Notes: generated from the letters alone by a model not told the origin. 64,000 nt of DNA from Leptospira brenneri (GCF_002812125.1 NZ_NPDQ01000003.1:372001-436000), one strand, 5' to 3'; positions 16,636 through 25,524 are shown, numbered from the stretch's first letter. Numbers and translations are program-made.

Positions 16636-18888
16636 TCAACCGTGAAGTTTATGAAGCAACATAGTTCGCTTGATGTCCACCAAAGTTTTGGCTCCGGTAA
16701 CACTCATGGATTGTTTTAGTTCTTCCGAATATTTTTGTAAAAGGAAACGAATTCCCGCATCTTCTCCCCCCACAAGAGAAATTGCAACAGGTCTTCCGAG
16801 TAAAACTGCATCAGCACCAAGGGCGAGCATTTTGAAAACATCCATCCCAGAGCGAATGCCCCCATCGACAAGAAGGGGAATTTTTCCTTTGACCGCTTCT
16901 GCAATTTTTGGCAGGATACGAGCGGTACCTGGCATTCCGTCGAGTACCCTTCCCCCATGGTTAGAAACAACAATTGCTGAAAACCCGCCTTCTACAGCGA
17001 GTTTTGCATCTTCAGGATTCATAATTCCTTTGAGAATAAAAGGTAATTTAGTTTTTTCTTTGAGTTTGATCAACCGGTCAAGAGGTCTTGTGATACTAGA
17101 TAAATTCTTTTGAACCATGGTTTTGAAATTCACCGCATCAATGTCCATCCCTAGTGCGAACACACCGTCGGCTTCTGCTTGTTTAAATCGATCCACTAAC
17201 ATTGATTCATCTTCTCTTGGTTTGCAGATCAATATTCCTTTCCCTGAGACCTTCTTCAAAGCTTCCAACATGATTTTGTATTTTTCTGGAGAAGCTCCAT
17301 CACCAAGCCAAGCAAGACTGCCATTTTGTGCAAAGGACCGAACCACTAAATTTGCGTAATCTGCATCGGTCATCACAAAGTTCATATTGGTTCCGACTCC
17401 TGTCATAGGAGCTGCCATGATGGGAGTTTTTAAATCTAAACCCAAAAACTGAGTTTGGATTTCCGGAAGGACATGGTCTCTGATATAACCTGGTAAAATA
17501 GAATATTCGGAAAGGGCGACACTATTGTCATGAAAGGTTTCCATTCTCCCCACCCCACCCATTCCAGGAATGCCTGAGGCACAGTTACTTCCATCACACT
17601 GTTTACATACCCAACAAATATCTTTACCAAATCGAATTCTTGCCTGGTCATTTATTTCTTTTTCCGTTATGGAAAACTGTTCATCGACTTCGAACCGAAT
17701 GGTGTCTTTTACTTTTTCAAAAACGAGTTCTGCATCTTTTAATGTATCAGCAACAATAATGACATGGCCCGACTTATCGATGTTATTTGTAGGTTCCTTA
17801 ATGATGTCACCCGATTTGGATTGGATAAATACCTCGGAAACTCCATCTATTTTTTTGGTTTCCTCTACCCCACCAATAGAAACTAATTTCCCTGGTTTAG
17901 AAAGTAACGAACGTTCAATGGAAACCCTTGAAAGAACAGGATCTAAATTGTCTGGAGTTTCACCCAGAGAAATAAGAAGAGCTGCTCGGTTTAAATTTAC
18001 ACCCGTGGACAATGGATAAGTAAATGCAGACATAAAACCACCGGAAAGCCTCGCGGCAATTTCCCCAATTTTGACACCTTCTTTGGTGACCTTAATGTCA
18101 CCTTTACCAGCACCGAGATGGATACCAAGAGCACGCATTCCACCCGCCATTACACGTTCTACTTCGTCCAAAATTTCTTTTGACATCGCCGAAGGCATGT
18201 TATGCCCTATTTCAATAAAATATGGTTCCCGTTCAATAATCCTGTCGGCAATTCCAGTCATTCGAATTTGGCCTTGGAAAGCCAAAGCATCAACGGAAAG
18301 TTCTGGCCCTTCCATATATTCTTCCAAAATCAATTCACCAGTAGGACAAAACCGTTTCGCATGACGAAAAGCATTGGTAAGGTCATCTCTAGTATTTACT
18401 TTAATGACTCCCCTTGCCCCCATATTGTCTGCAGGTTTCATTACCAATGGAAAAGTTAAAGAATCAAGGGCGTCTTTCGCATCTTGCAAAGACCAAACAG
18501 GTGCAAAACGAGGGATAGGCATCCCAAATTCTTTTAACCTTTGACGCATCTTAACTTTATTAGATGCCGCTTCTGCATCCACAAATCGAATCCCTGGAAG
18601 TTGTAAGGCAGAAGCCACAGCAGCCACTGTCATACTCGCATCGGTTCCGGCAGTAATCACACCATGGATTTCTGTATTTTGTGCAAACTTTTTGGATTCC
18701 CTTACCATTCCTTCCACATCTTTTGTGGACATCAGAATGGATTCGTCTGCGATTTGAAAACCAATGGAAGAAGGATTCATATCAGCAACCACAGTATGGA
18801 GTCGCATGGTTTTGGCTGTTTGGATGATGGGAACTTGTAACAACCCCCCGCCAATAATGAGAATGGTTTTTCCCTCTACCGATTTCAA
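16636..18888 (-). CDS. Fusion of an ATP-grasp ligase and an FMN-dependent alpha-hydroxy-acid oxidase
   Basis: 750 residues. Residues 1-330 form an ATP-grasp enzyme: Rossmann-like start (ILIIGGGLLQVP), ATP-binding PLVMKPADNMGARGVIKV (147-164), ILEEYMEGPELSVDAL (187-202) and GEIAARLSGG. After a linker (about 340-420) comes a four-cysteine motif CWVCKQCDGSNC (Cys425, 428, 431, 436), then a TIM-barrel FMN oxidoreductase with PIMAAPMTGVGTN, the catalytic His644 in SNHGGRVLDG, and LLVDGGIRSGMDVFKMLALGADAVLLGRP. The cysteine motif also precedes the barrel in stand-alone relatives as I recall them. The start is TTG 18888 with GGAGAG 8-9 bases upstream, overlapping mnmA's stop (TTGA). Substrate unknown. 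The two halves suggest sequential chemistry on one compound, which is inference. Confidence 0.88.
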   Translation of the reverse strand: MKSVEGKTILIIGGGLLQVPIIQTAKTMRLHTVVADMNPSSIGFQIADESILMSTKDVEGMVRESKKFAQNTEIHGVITAGTDASMTVAAVASALQLPGIRFVDAEAASNKVKMRQRLKEFGMPIPRFAPVWSLQDAKDALDSLTFPLVMKPADNMGARGVIKVNTRDDLTNAFRHAKRFCPTGELILEEYMEGPELSVDALAFQGQIRMTGIADRIIEREPYFIEIGHNMPSAMSKEILDEVERVMAGGMRALGIHLGAGKGDIKVTKEGVKIGEIAARLSGGFMSAFTYPLSTGVNLNRAALLISLGETPDNLDPVLSRVSIERSLLSKPGKLVSIGGVEETKKIDGVSEVFIQSKSGDIIKEPTNNIDKSGHVIIVADTLKDAELVFEKVKDTIRFEVDEQFSITEKEINDQARIRFGKDICWVCKQCDGSNCASGIPGMGGVGRMETFHDNSVALSEYSILPGYIRDHVLPEIQTQFLGLDLKTPIMAAPMTGVGTNMNFVMTDADYANLVVRSFAQNGSLAWLGDGASPEKYKIMLEALKKVSGKGILICKPREDESMLVDRFKQAEADGVFALGMDIDAVNFKTMVQKNLSSITRPLDRLIKLKEKTKLPFILKGIMNPEDAKLAVEGGFSAIVVSNHGGRVLDGMPGTARILPKIAEAVKGKIPLLVDGGIRSGMDVFKMLALGADAVLLGRPVAISLVGGEDAGIRFLLQKYSEELKQSMSVTGAKTLVDIKRTMLLHKLHG

Positions 18889-20027
18889 ATGGTAACGCTC
18901 TCCGCCTCTAAAACAAAATTTGTTTTTACTTTTCTAGTGATAGAACCTTTCCGAATGATTCCACCTGCCAAAAGATAATCCCCATTAGTAGAATAAAATG
19001 TTGCCGATTGTCCAGGAGTGACACTTTTTACATCTTCCAAAAATTCCACCTGCCAAACATCACCAAGCGAAGTCACCTTACAGTGAACAGGTGCGCTCCT
19101 ATAACGAATTTGCACTTTCATTTCCTTGGTTTCTCCCATTTCCATAGGTGCCAGAGCTTGGTAAGTAATTTCTTCCAAAACAAATGATTCCGATACAGTT
19201 TCTTCTTCTTCACCCAAAACCACTGTTCCATCATCTTCAATAGAAAGAACATAAAGGGGATTTTTCCATGCGATCCCAAGACCCTTTCTTTGGCCGATGG
19301 TAAATCCTTCTTTTCCTTGGTGTTTACCGATGATTTGACCGGAAGCTAATTTAAAAAATCCAGGAGTAAACTCCATCCCCTTTTTTTTCAAAAAAGACCT
19401 ATAATCATTTTCAGGAATAAAACATATTTCTTGGGATTCTGGTTTTTCTGCGACGGGAAGACCCATTCGTTTTGCGATTTCACGAACTTGCGATTTATCC
19501 ATCTCTCCCAAAGGAAAAACTGTATTTTTTATATTTTCTTGAGACAAACCGTACAAATAGTACGCTTGGTTTTTTTTCATGTCTACTGCATTCTGGATGG
19601 CAAAACGTCCATCCACTTCCACAACACGAGCGTAATGACCAGTAGCTATCTTTTCTATCCCTAGAGTTTTTGCTTGTTCAAAAAGAGCACCAAACTTCAC
19701 AAAGGTGTTACATTCTACACAAGGATTTGGTGTCCTTCCATCTTTATAATCATTAATAAAACGGTCGATGACTCGTTCCCCAAACACCTTTTCCATTTTG
19801 ATCACATAAAATGGAATGTTTAAAGAAAGTCCTACATCACGTGCATCACGAATGTCTTCGGGAGAACAACAGGATTTTTTGGTGGTATCACAGGCGGGAG
19901 CTTCATATTCCCAAGTACGTAGGTTGACTCCAATCACGTCGTAACCGGCTTCCATTAGAAGTCCTGCAGCCACTGCGCTGTCCACGCCACCACTCATTGC
20001 TACTATGATTTTTTCTTTTTCTTTCAC
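18885..20027 (-). CDS. mnmA: tRNA-specific 2-thiouridylase MnmA
   Basis: 380 residues from GTG 20027, which is 1 base after the stop of the upstream gene; a longer frame to 20105 would add 26 poorly fitting residues. The PP-loop SGGVDS is at 12-17, the catalytic cysteine lies in NPCVECNTFVKF, and the second cysteine in SQEICFIPE. ATGHYARV and GQRKGLGIAW are family signatures. The enzyme thiolates U34 of tRNAs for Lys, Glu and Gln, making s2U in the cytoplasm. Length matches the family (about 360-380). It is coupled to the ATP-grasp/FMN fusion downstream by a 4-base overlap. Confidence 0.96.
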   Translation of the reverse strand: MKEKEKIIVAMSGGVDSAVAAGLLMEAGYDVIGVNLRTWEYEAPACDTTKKSCCSPEDIRDARDVGLSLNIPFYVIKMEKVFGERVIDRFINDYKDGRTPNPCVECNTFVKFGALFEQAKTLGIEKIATGHYARVVEVDGRFAIQNAVDMKKNQAYYLYGLSQENIKNTVFPLGEMDKSQVREIAKRMGLPVAEKPESQEICFIPENDYRSFLKKKGMEFTPGFFKLASGQIIGKHQGKEGFTIGQRKGLGIAWKNPLYVLSIEDDGTVVLGEEEETVSESFVLEEITYQALAPMEMGETKEMKVQIRYRSAPVHCKVTSLGDVWQVEFLEDVKSVTPGQSATFYSTNGDYLLAGGIIRKGSITRKVKTNFVLEAESVTI

Positions 20028-20028
20028 C

Positions 20029-20910
20029 TTAGTTACCTGCGTGAACAATTCCCACACGACCCCGAGAAAAGTCCCAGAACAAGGGACGAGTCCGGAGGAT
20101 GTCAAGACCGATCACCCAAACCTCTTCCCTATCCTTGTCCCCTGGTAAAAGGAAATTCTCAAGTGAAATTCCTGTGAGAAACTGGACTTGTTTGTATTCT
20201 TCTCGGATTCCTGACTTAGCGATCAAATACAAGGGAGAATCTGCTTTTCGGTGCTCTGCCGTTTGGATCTTATTGCCCGCAAGAAATACCTTTTTTTCAC
20301 CCAGGAAGAGGTCCCTTGGCCCTTTGGGAAGAAGATTCAAGGAAGAACCACTATCCAAAAGACCAAAGGAAGAATGTCCTTCAGGGTATTCAAATTCCGC
20401 ATAATAATGATCCATCTTTCTTTTGGTATTCAGGATTTTTAGATCGGTGGAGAGATAGGCATCGGGGTGTTCGCAGAAAGGAGAATCTCCCGGAAAACGT
20501 TTCAGTTCTTCTCCAAACCAAAAGATACAAGTTCCCGAAAAGAAATCAAGACCGAGAAGACCGGATAAGGATTCCGGTAGAATTCCTTTTTTATTTTTTA
20601 AGGTAAAACGATGACCACCCAAATTGAATTCGGTTTCTAGTTCCGAGGAAGCAGATTCATAAAAACTGAGATCAGAACCAGTATCCCATAAAAATGAATA
20701 CGTCTGACCTTTACCTTCAATTCCAGAGAGTAAAAGATGAGTTCCCATATCCACAACAGAAATACGAATGTGTGGAGGTAATATTTTGGTTGTGGGGAAC
20801 TGATATAAAACAGGTGTTTGGTGAGAGCGAATGGGACCAGGAATACAGGCCCCTAAAAACAGAATAGAAAGGATTAAACTAACTTTTTGATACAGCGGGA
20901 GTTTTGACAT
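20029..20910 (-). CDS. Pepsin-like two-lobed aspartic protease lipoprotein
   Basis: 293 residues. Signal peptide with lipobox LFLGAC (cysteine at about 22). Two hydrophobic Asp-Thr/Ser-Gly motifs are present: FLWDTGSDLSF near residue 75 and FGLLDSGSSLNLL near residue 188. Their spacing and the residues around them match the two catalytic aspartates of pepsin-type proteases rather than a single retropepsin half. Probably a membrane-anchored peptidase at the cell surface or periplasm. Its length is shorter than pepsin's (about 330). It overlaps the 75-residue gene upstream by 37 bases and is followed by mnmA. Confidence 0.72.
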   Translation of the reverse strand: MSKLPLYQKVSLILSILFLGACIPGPIRSHQTPVLYQFPTTKILPPHIRISVVDMGTHLLLSGIEGKGQTYSFLWDTGSDLSFYESASSELETEFNLGGHRFTLKNKKGILPESLSGLLGLDFFSGTCIFWFGEELKRFPGDSPFCEHPDAYLSTDLKILNTKRKMDHYYAEFEYPEGHSSFGLLDSGSSLNLLPKGPRDLFLGEKKVFLAGNKIQTAEHRKADSPLYLIAKSGIREEYKQVQFLTGISLENFLLPGDKDREEVWVIGLDILRTRPLFWDFSRGRVGIVHAGN

Positions 20911-21101
20911 CTAGTGTAATCTACAATACAATCTCGATATTCAATCCCCGTGTTTTCATCTTTGGTCTTGTATTCAATAAAACAAGAGTATGGTTGAAAA
21001 TCAAACGAAGAAAGACCCAAGGCCCGATTGCGAATGGATTCATACACATCGGAAGGAACCGATGGAGAAAGATCGTTGAGTAGGTATGCCGGCTCTGCCA
21101 T
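20874..21101 (-). CDS. Small hypothetical protein, Cys-containing C-terminus
   Basis: 75 residues starting MAEPAYLLNDLSPS; no signal peptide. The C-terminal half has four cysteines (SCFIEY, DCIVDY, TRCQNSRC). No known domain is recognised. It lies between the GGDEF gene (22 bases upstream) and the pepsin-like gene, whose start it overlaps by 37 bases, an arrangement compatible with coupling but also with a mispredicted frame. Codon use looks like its neighbours, and a second frame in this stretch (20921-21118) looks like an artefact. Confidence 0.5.
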   Translation of the reverse strand: MAEPAYLLNDLSPSVPSDVYESIRNRALGLSSFDFQPYSCFIEYKTKDENTGIEYRDCIVDYTRCQNSRCIKKLV

Positions 21102-21123
21102 ACTCTACCCATCGGCAAATTTC

Positions 21124-22185
21124 CTAATCTTTATAACAAATTGTGCGATTTCTACCAGAATGTTTGGCCTGGTAGAGTGCCTTATCAGCCCTTTCGATCA
21201 AATCTTTATTACTTCTGTCCGTGATACGAAAACTAGAAACTCCCACTGATAAGGTAACTTTTAGGTCTGTTCCATCATTTGGATTTTTAACGACCATAGA
21301 CTCTACAGCTTTCCTGATTTCCTCTCCCTTCAGCATCGCCTCTTCTTCAGTGGCTGCCGGCATCACAAGACAGAACTCTTCCCCGCCGTAACGGGCTGGG
21401 ATATGATGCCTTTGGGCTGCATTAATCAACTGTTTTGCGACCTCAATCAGGACCACGTCTCCGGCTTGGTGACCGTAAGTATCGTTAAAATTTTTAAAAT
21501 GATCCACGTCCGTAAAAAGCAAACAAAGTTTCGTTCCTTTTTTTCGACAACGATCCATTTCTTCTTTGAGTTTGGTTTGAAAGTAATGATGGATTTTTAA
21601 ACCCGTCATCATGTCCACAGTGGCCAGTTCATACAAACGAGCATTGTCCACAGCGATCCCTGCGAGATTGGCAAGGGTGGTCATAAATTCTTTTTCATCT
21701 TCCGAAAACTCTTCGGAAGTCATCTTGTCCCCAAGAACCAGAAGGCCGTTGACTTTTCCTTTGGCGTTCAAAGGAACAAGAATCTCGGCTCCCATCTTTC
21801 GTAGGTAGGTAATGTCAGGAATGGACTTCAAGGAATCCATAAGTAGGATTTGATCCATCGTAATGGCTTTTGGTTTTTCTTCAAAATAATGGATGAGAGG
21901 ACTATCGATCTTTACTTCGTAGTTTTGCTCTTCCGAACTTAACTCAAAACCCTTGATCGACTGGGGTTCTAACTTAAAAAGACCCAAATCAATTTCTGGT
22001 TCTAAGTACATAGCTGCGTGGAGAGTTTGCAACTGCGCCAAACAAATGTTAAGAATAGCATCAATTAAGTATTTATAATCTAACGTGGAATTTAGGGCAC
22101 GGGAAATTTCCAATAATTGCTTTTGGTCGTAGATTTTTTTTTCGTAATGCTCAAAAACGATATCAGTGTTTTCTTTAAAAGACAA
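21124..22185 (-). CDS. Diguanylate cyclase with N-terminal GAF domain (GAF-GGDEF)
   Basis: 353 residues from TTG 22185 with GGCGGTG just upstream. Residues about 20-175 are a GAF-like sensor (LLEISRALNSTLDYKYLIDAIL; VPLNAKGKVNGLLVLGDKMTSEEFSEDEKEF shortened here as the GAF end). The C-terminal domain carries DVDHFKNFNDTYGH and the active site RYGGEEF (GGEEF), which condenses two GTP into c-di-GMP. No RxxD inhibitory site is apparent: the residues before GGEEF are QRHHIPARY. It has no transmembrane segment, so it is probably cytoplasmic. It heads the run that ends with a PilZ-type protein. Confidence 0.9.
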   Translation of the reverse strand: MSFKENTDIVFEHYEKKIYDQKQLLEISRALNSTLDYKYLIDAILNICLAQLQTLHAAMYLEPEIDLGLFKLEPQSIKGFELSSEEQNYEVKIDSPLIHYFEEKPKAITMDQILLMDSLKSIPDITYLRKMGAEILVPLNAKGKVNGLLVLGDKMTSEEFSEDEKEFMTTLANLAGIAVDNARLYELATVDMMTGLKIHHYFQTKLKEEMDRCRKKGTKLCLLFTDVDHFKNFNDTYGHQAGDVVLIEVAKQLINAAQRHHIPARYGGEEFCLVMPAATEEEAMLKGEEIRKAVESMVVKNPNDGTDLKVTLSVGVSSFRITDRSNKDLIERADKALYQAKHSGRNRTICYKD

Positions 22186-22314
22186 AACGCACCGCCAGAA
22201 TTCTGTATAAGATAGGAATCATTCGTCTTTTTTGACTACTGTAAAGTAAGATTTTGGCGGAAACCGATAAATTTATATTTAGTTAAAAATAGAAAAGTTT
22301 TCATATCAATTACG

Positions 22315-22342
22315 TTGACAATTTAAGAATCTTTAAAATAAT
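22315..22342 (+). promoter_or_regulatory. Sigma-70 type promoter for the initiator tRNA
   Basis: TTGACA at 22315-22320 and AATAAT at 22337-22342 are separated by 16 bases. The tRNA body begins 10 bases after the -10, so the transcript would start almost at its 5' end. The upstream 22186-22314 stretch is AT-rich and otherwise holds nothing I can name. Confidence 0.7.
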
Positions 22343-22350
22343 GGTCTTAT

Positions 22351-22425
<75 letters not shown>

Positions 22426-22431
22426 CCGTTA

Positions 22432-23223
22432 TCATCCTTTCCCTAATTCCTTACTTCTCTCCGTCGCTCGTTTGATTGCATCTCTTACGGCGGTTGAGAA
22501 TCCCCCTCTTTCTAAAGCATCGAGTCCATGGATCGTAGTTCCTCCAGGAGAAGTCACCCAGTTTCTCACTTCCATGGGGTGAAGGCTCGCATCGCCACTA
22601 CGCAAACTGCGAAAATACACAAGAGTTCCTTCAATCGTTTCCATAGCCAAAGCTAAAGATTCCTCATAACTGAGACCCTCTTGGAGTCCCCCCTCTGTCA
22701 TGGCTTGTAAAAAGGTAAGTACATAAGCAGGTCCTGAACCTGAAAGTCCAGTGACTGCATCCATCAAAGACTCTTTTACCACCCGAATGCTTTTGCCCAT
22801 CCCAGCAAACAGACGTTCTACGTCAGATACAACATCATCTTCACTGAAATAAGCGAGAGCCCCTCTTTCCGAAACGAGAGGAAGGTTGGGCATCACCCGC
22901 ACCACCTGAGAACCCTTTGGGGCTGCTTCCGAAAGTTTCGAAAAGGAAACCCCGGCCGCGATGGAAACAAAGGTCGCGGATTTTGAAAACTCTTTTAAGA
23001 CCGGTTCCACAAGATTCGGTTTTACTGCGATGACAATCACTTCCGCTTCTTTCCGAACCCCTTCCAATGTTCCCACGAGAGTGACACCAGAAACGGGAGA
23101 TTCCTTTAAGTTGGGATCAAACCCATACACCTTGGTTCCTTTTTTGACAAGGGCAGAACCAATGGCTGCTCCCATTTTTCCAAGGCCCACGATCCCAACT
23201 GCTTCAAATGGATTCTTTTCCAT
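22432..23223 (-). CDS. proC: Pyrroline-5-carboxylate reductase
   Basis: 263 residues from ATG 23223, preceded by a good ribosome binding site (GGAGAGAGGG); an upstream frame to 23253 is not needed. Dinucleotide-binding GLGKMGAAIGSAL at the start, then VRVMPNLPL and the signature region TGLSGSGPAYVLTF and NWVTSPGGTT. It reduces pyrroline-5-carboxylate to proline with NAD(P)H in the cytoplasm. Its start lies 20 bases inside the end of yggS, so the two are coupled. Confidence 0.95.
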   Translation of the reverse strand: MEKNPFEAVGIVGLGKMGAAIGSALVKKGTKVYGFDPNLKESPVSGVTLVGTLEGVRKEAEVIVIAVKPNLVEPVLKEFSKSATFVSIAAGVSFSKLSEAAPKGSQVVRVMPNLPLVSERGALAYFSEDDVVSDVERLFAGMGKSIRVVKESLMDAVTGLSGSGPAYVLTFLQAMTEGGLQEGLSYEESLALAMETIEGTLVYFRSLRSGDASLHPMEVRNWVTSPGGTTIHGLDALERGGFSTAVRDAIKRATERSKELGKG

Positions 23224-23902
23224 AATCCCTCTCTCCAAAAATCTTCGACCCAACCCTTAAATAGTCTGATCCTAATTCACAGGCAATTTCATAATCGCCA
23301 CTCATTCCCATAGATAATTTTTTATCCGGAAACTGACTGTTTCTAAAATCTGCTAACTGGGAAAACACTTCCCTAGTTTCGCTGAGATCACCACTCGAAG
23401 GTCCCATTCCCATAAACCCTTCCCAGATACAAAATTCATTTTGATAACTGGTTAGGGAATCTTTCAGCGAAAGAAGATGACTTAGACTTAGTCCATGTTT
23501 GGTATCTTCTCCCGTAAGGTTTGTTTGTATAAAATAACGAATCAGTGTTTTTTCTTTTTCGGCACGTTTCAGAAGTTCCTTTAAGGAAGAGAGACTCCCC
23601 ACACCATGTGTATGAGAGAAAATACCAAATAACTTACGTAAGGTTCCGGATTGTACAGGACCAATATGGTGTAATTTCACAGAAGTGACTGCTTCAGGAA
23701 ACTCTTCTCTGAGTTGAGTGAATTTTGTTATGGCTTCCGGGATATAGTTTTCACCGAACTCGCGAATCCCTTGTAAATAAGCCTCTCGCACCACTTCATA
23801 GGGTTTGGTTTTGGAAACGGCGATGAGGACGGGGGATCTCTCTGGAAACAAATCTTTTAAAGATTTCTGAATCGAGAGATACGAAGAACCGTAATCGGAC
23901 AC
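23204..23902 (-). CDS. YggS/PLPBP family pyridoxal phosphate-binding protein
   Basis: 232 residues from GTG 23902. The PLP lysine is in VLIAVSKTKPYEVV; FGENYIPEA, HHIGPVQSGTLRK (often HFIGxLQxxK), SMGMSGDYEIA and VGSKIFGER follow in the family order. These proteins buffer pyridoxal phosphate and carry no known catalytic activity. The gene pair with proC is common in bacteria. It starts 2 bases after the upstream coiled-coil gene. Confidence 0.93.
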   Translation of the reverse strand: MSDYGSSYLSIQKSLKDLFPERSPVLIAVSKTKPYEVVREAYLQGIREFGENYIPEAITKFTQLREEFPEAVTSVKLHHIGPVQSGTLRKLFGIFSHTHGVGSLSSLKELLKRAEKEKTLIRYFIQTNLTGEDTKHGLSLSHLLSLKDSLTSYQNEFCIWEGFMGMGPSSGDLSETREVFSQLADFRNSQFPDKKLSMGMSGDYEIACELGSDYLRVGSKIFGERDYGKESI

Positions 23903-23904
23903 GA

Positions 23905-24705
23905 TTACTTAGCTAGTGCTTTTTCTAAAGACTCAATCCGACGTTCGATTTCCACAAAGCGTTTTTCGTTTCGATCGTTTTGAGTAGAAAGTTTTTGTTC
24001 CACAGTTCGCATCCGTACTTCCAAAGAAGAGGAACCTGTTTCCTCATATTGATTCTTTTTCGTTTTTTGCGAATAAGAAGATTCTTTAGATTTAGTTTTC
24101 TGTTTTTTAGAAGAAACAGAGTTTGATTTTTTACTACGGCTTACATAAGTTTTGGAAGGTTTCGAAACTTTTGAATCTTGTTTTTTTGTGACCTTTTCAA
24201 AATCTTCTACATCAACTTTGGGTTGTTTGGTGGAAGTAACAGATTCTTTTACTTCAGAGGCTGAATCCTCTTTTTTTGAGACCTTTTTATTTTTTTTGGT
24301 TTCTTCTTTAGGAGATAAAGATTCTTCCACTTGGTCTAATTTTTCTTGTAACCGAGTCGCTGGTTCTGTTTTTTCTTTGGACTTGGTGGAAGCTGCCACT
24401 GATACAGAACGTGGTCTTTCCGCATCCGGTTCCATATCCTCTAAACTTGGTAGTTCCGGAAGTTTGGATCCGTCTGAGATGGAATCTTGGGACTGGTTCC
24501 TCGAGAATTCTTCTTTAGGTGCCGGGATCCCCGTATTTTCTCTTTCGATCTCCCGGTCCACCATCTCCACTTCTTTGTTTTTTCCGATGGTTTGGAGTTT
24601 TTGGTAGATTTCGTTTCTATAGATAAATGCAAAAATGAACGATGAAAGAAGTAGGACCACTAGAATGGCAGTTGTGAGTATTTTCAAATTGTCGCGGCGG
24701 CCCAT
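23905..24705 (-). CDS. Membrane-anchored, highly charged hypothetical protein
   Basis: 266 residues. One transmembrane helix near the N-terminus (ILTTAILVVLLLSSFIFAFIY), a long Ser/Lys/Glu low-complexity part (about 70-215), and a C-terminal coiled coil (LEVRMRTVEQKLSTQNDR). No enzymatic motif. It may extend into the periplasm as a structural tether, by analogy with similar anchored coiled-coil proteins only. It is the first gene of the yggS-proC unit and is divergent from the FlaA-like gene. Confidence 0.7.
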   Translation of the reverse strand: MGRRDNLKILTTAILVVLLLSSFIFAFIYRNEIYQKLQTIGKNKEVEMVDREIERENTGIPAPKEEFSRNQSQDSISDGSKLPELPSLEDMEPDAERPRSVSVAASTKSKEKTEPATRLQEKLDQVEESLSPKEETKKNKKVSKKEDSASEVKESVTSTKQPKVDVEDFEKVTKKQDSKVSKPSKTYVSRSKKSNSVSSKKQKTKSKESSYSQKTKKNQYEETGSSSLEVRMRTVEQKLSTQNDRNEKRFVEIERRIESLEKALAK

Positions 24706-24774
24706 GACGTGCGGATTCCTTTCCTTTGATAGAAATAGAGTACACGTTTTTGGGTTTTCGCAAAGTGAGAAATC

Positions 24775-25524
24775 ATGAAAATTACAAAAAAATTTACATT
24801 CTGTTTGGGTTTCCTACTCACAATTTCCAGTCTTTTGTCTCTTCCGAGACCACATGATCCAGATGAAGCGGGTCGAGTGCAGATCCTAAAATCAGCACTT
24901 GAGATCGATACAAGTTACCTTCTCTTTCTTGTGGAAGACTTTGAAGGAGAAAGGCCTTGGGATTTTTACCGTGTGGATTCGTTTTTAGCAGTCACACAAT
25001 TTGCAGCGTCAGTTCCCAAATCAGAAGCCTTTTTCCAAGAGGCAAAAATCCTAAAAGAATCAGGTTATCCCAACCTCCAAAACCAAACGAGTTTCCTTTT
25101 GCAAAGTTATGTAGAAAATCCAAGGCTCGACCATTGGGAAATCAGACCCAAAGAACCAATTGGATTGCCTCTAGGAATGCCCATCCAGGGAATCCTTTGG
25201 GTGTATTCAGAAGGCCACCACATCAATTTAAGTATGGGGCTTTCTCAAAAAAAATCCAAAGATTTGTATTTTGATTTAGGCACTCTCAACTTTGTGGGCT
25301 GGAGAAGGATTGAATTTAAAATCAACCTTCCCAAGGAAAACACAAGACTCATCCAATCCATGTCCTTCCCTATTTCTTTTGCTTCTTTCCGTTTGAAAAG
25401 TCTGGCTTCACAAAAGAAAGGAGAGTTTCATTTATACTTTGACAATTTGAGTTTTGTCATTGATAAAAGAACTTTCATCTACCCTGGTTCGGAAGTGAAC
25501 GACACTTGGGGTAACAAACGCTAA
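24775..25524 (+). CDS. FlaA-family flagellar filament outer-layer (sheath) protein, solitary paralogue
   Basis: 249 residues with a signal peptide (FCLGFLLTISSLLSLP). The FlaA pattern is visible: LVEDFEG near the start, IGLPLGMPIQGILWVYSEGH in the middle, DLGTLNFVGWRRIEFKI, and near the end FHLYFDNLSFVIDK followed by an acidic stretch (SEVNDTW). FlaA proteins form the sheath on the periplasmic flagellar core of spirochaetes. The gene is alone here, next to kdtA and overlapping it by stop/start (TAAATG), whereas FlaA genes more usually sit in a flaA1-flaA2 pair. It could be a third, diverged copy. Confidence 0.75.
   Translation: MKITKKFTFCLGFLLTISSLLSLPRPHDPDEAGRVQILKSALEIDTSYLLFLVEDFEGERPWDFYRVDSFLAVTQFAASVPKSEAFFQEAKILKESGYPNLQNQTSFLLQSYVENPRLDHWEIRPKEPIGLPLGMPIQGILWVYSEGHHINLSMGLSQKKSKDLYFDLGTLNFVGWRRIEFKINLPKENTRLIQSMSFPISFASFRLKSLASQKKGEFHLYFDNLSFVIDKRTFIYPGSEVNDTWGNKR

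Noticed and set aside
20028..20105. The 26-residue upstream extension of mnmA
   Set aside because: It lies in the end of the previous gene and does not resemble MnmA; GTG 20027 is coupled to the previous stop.
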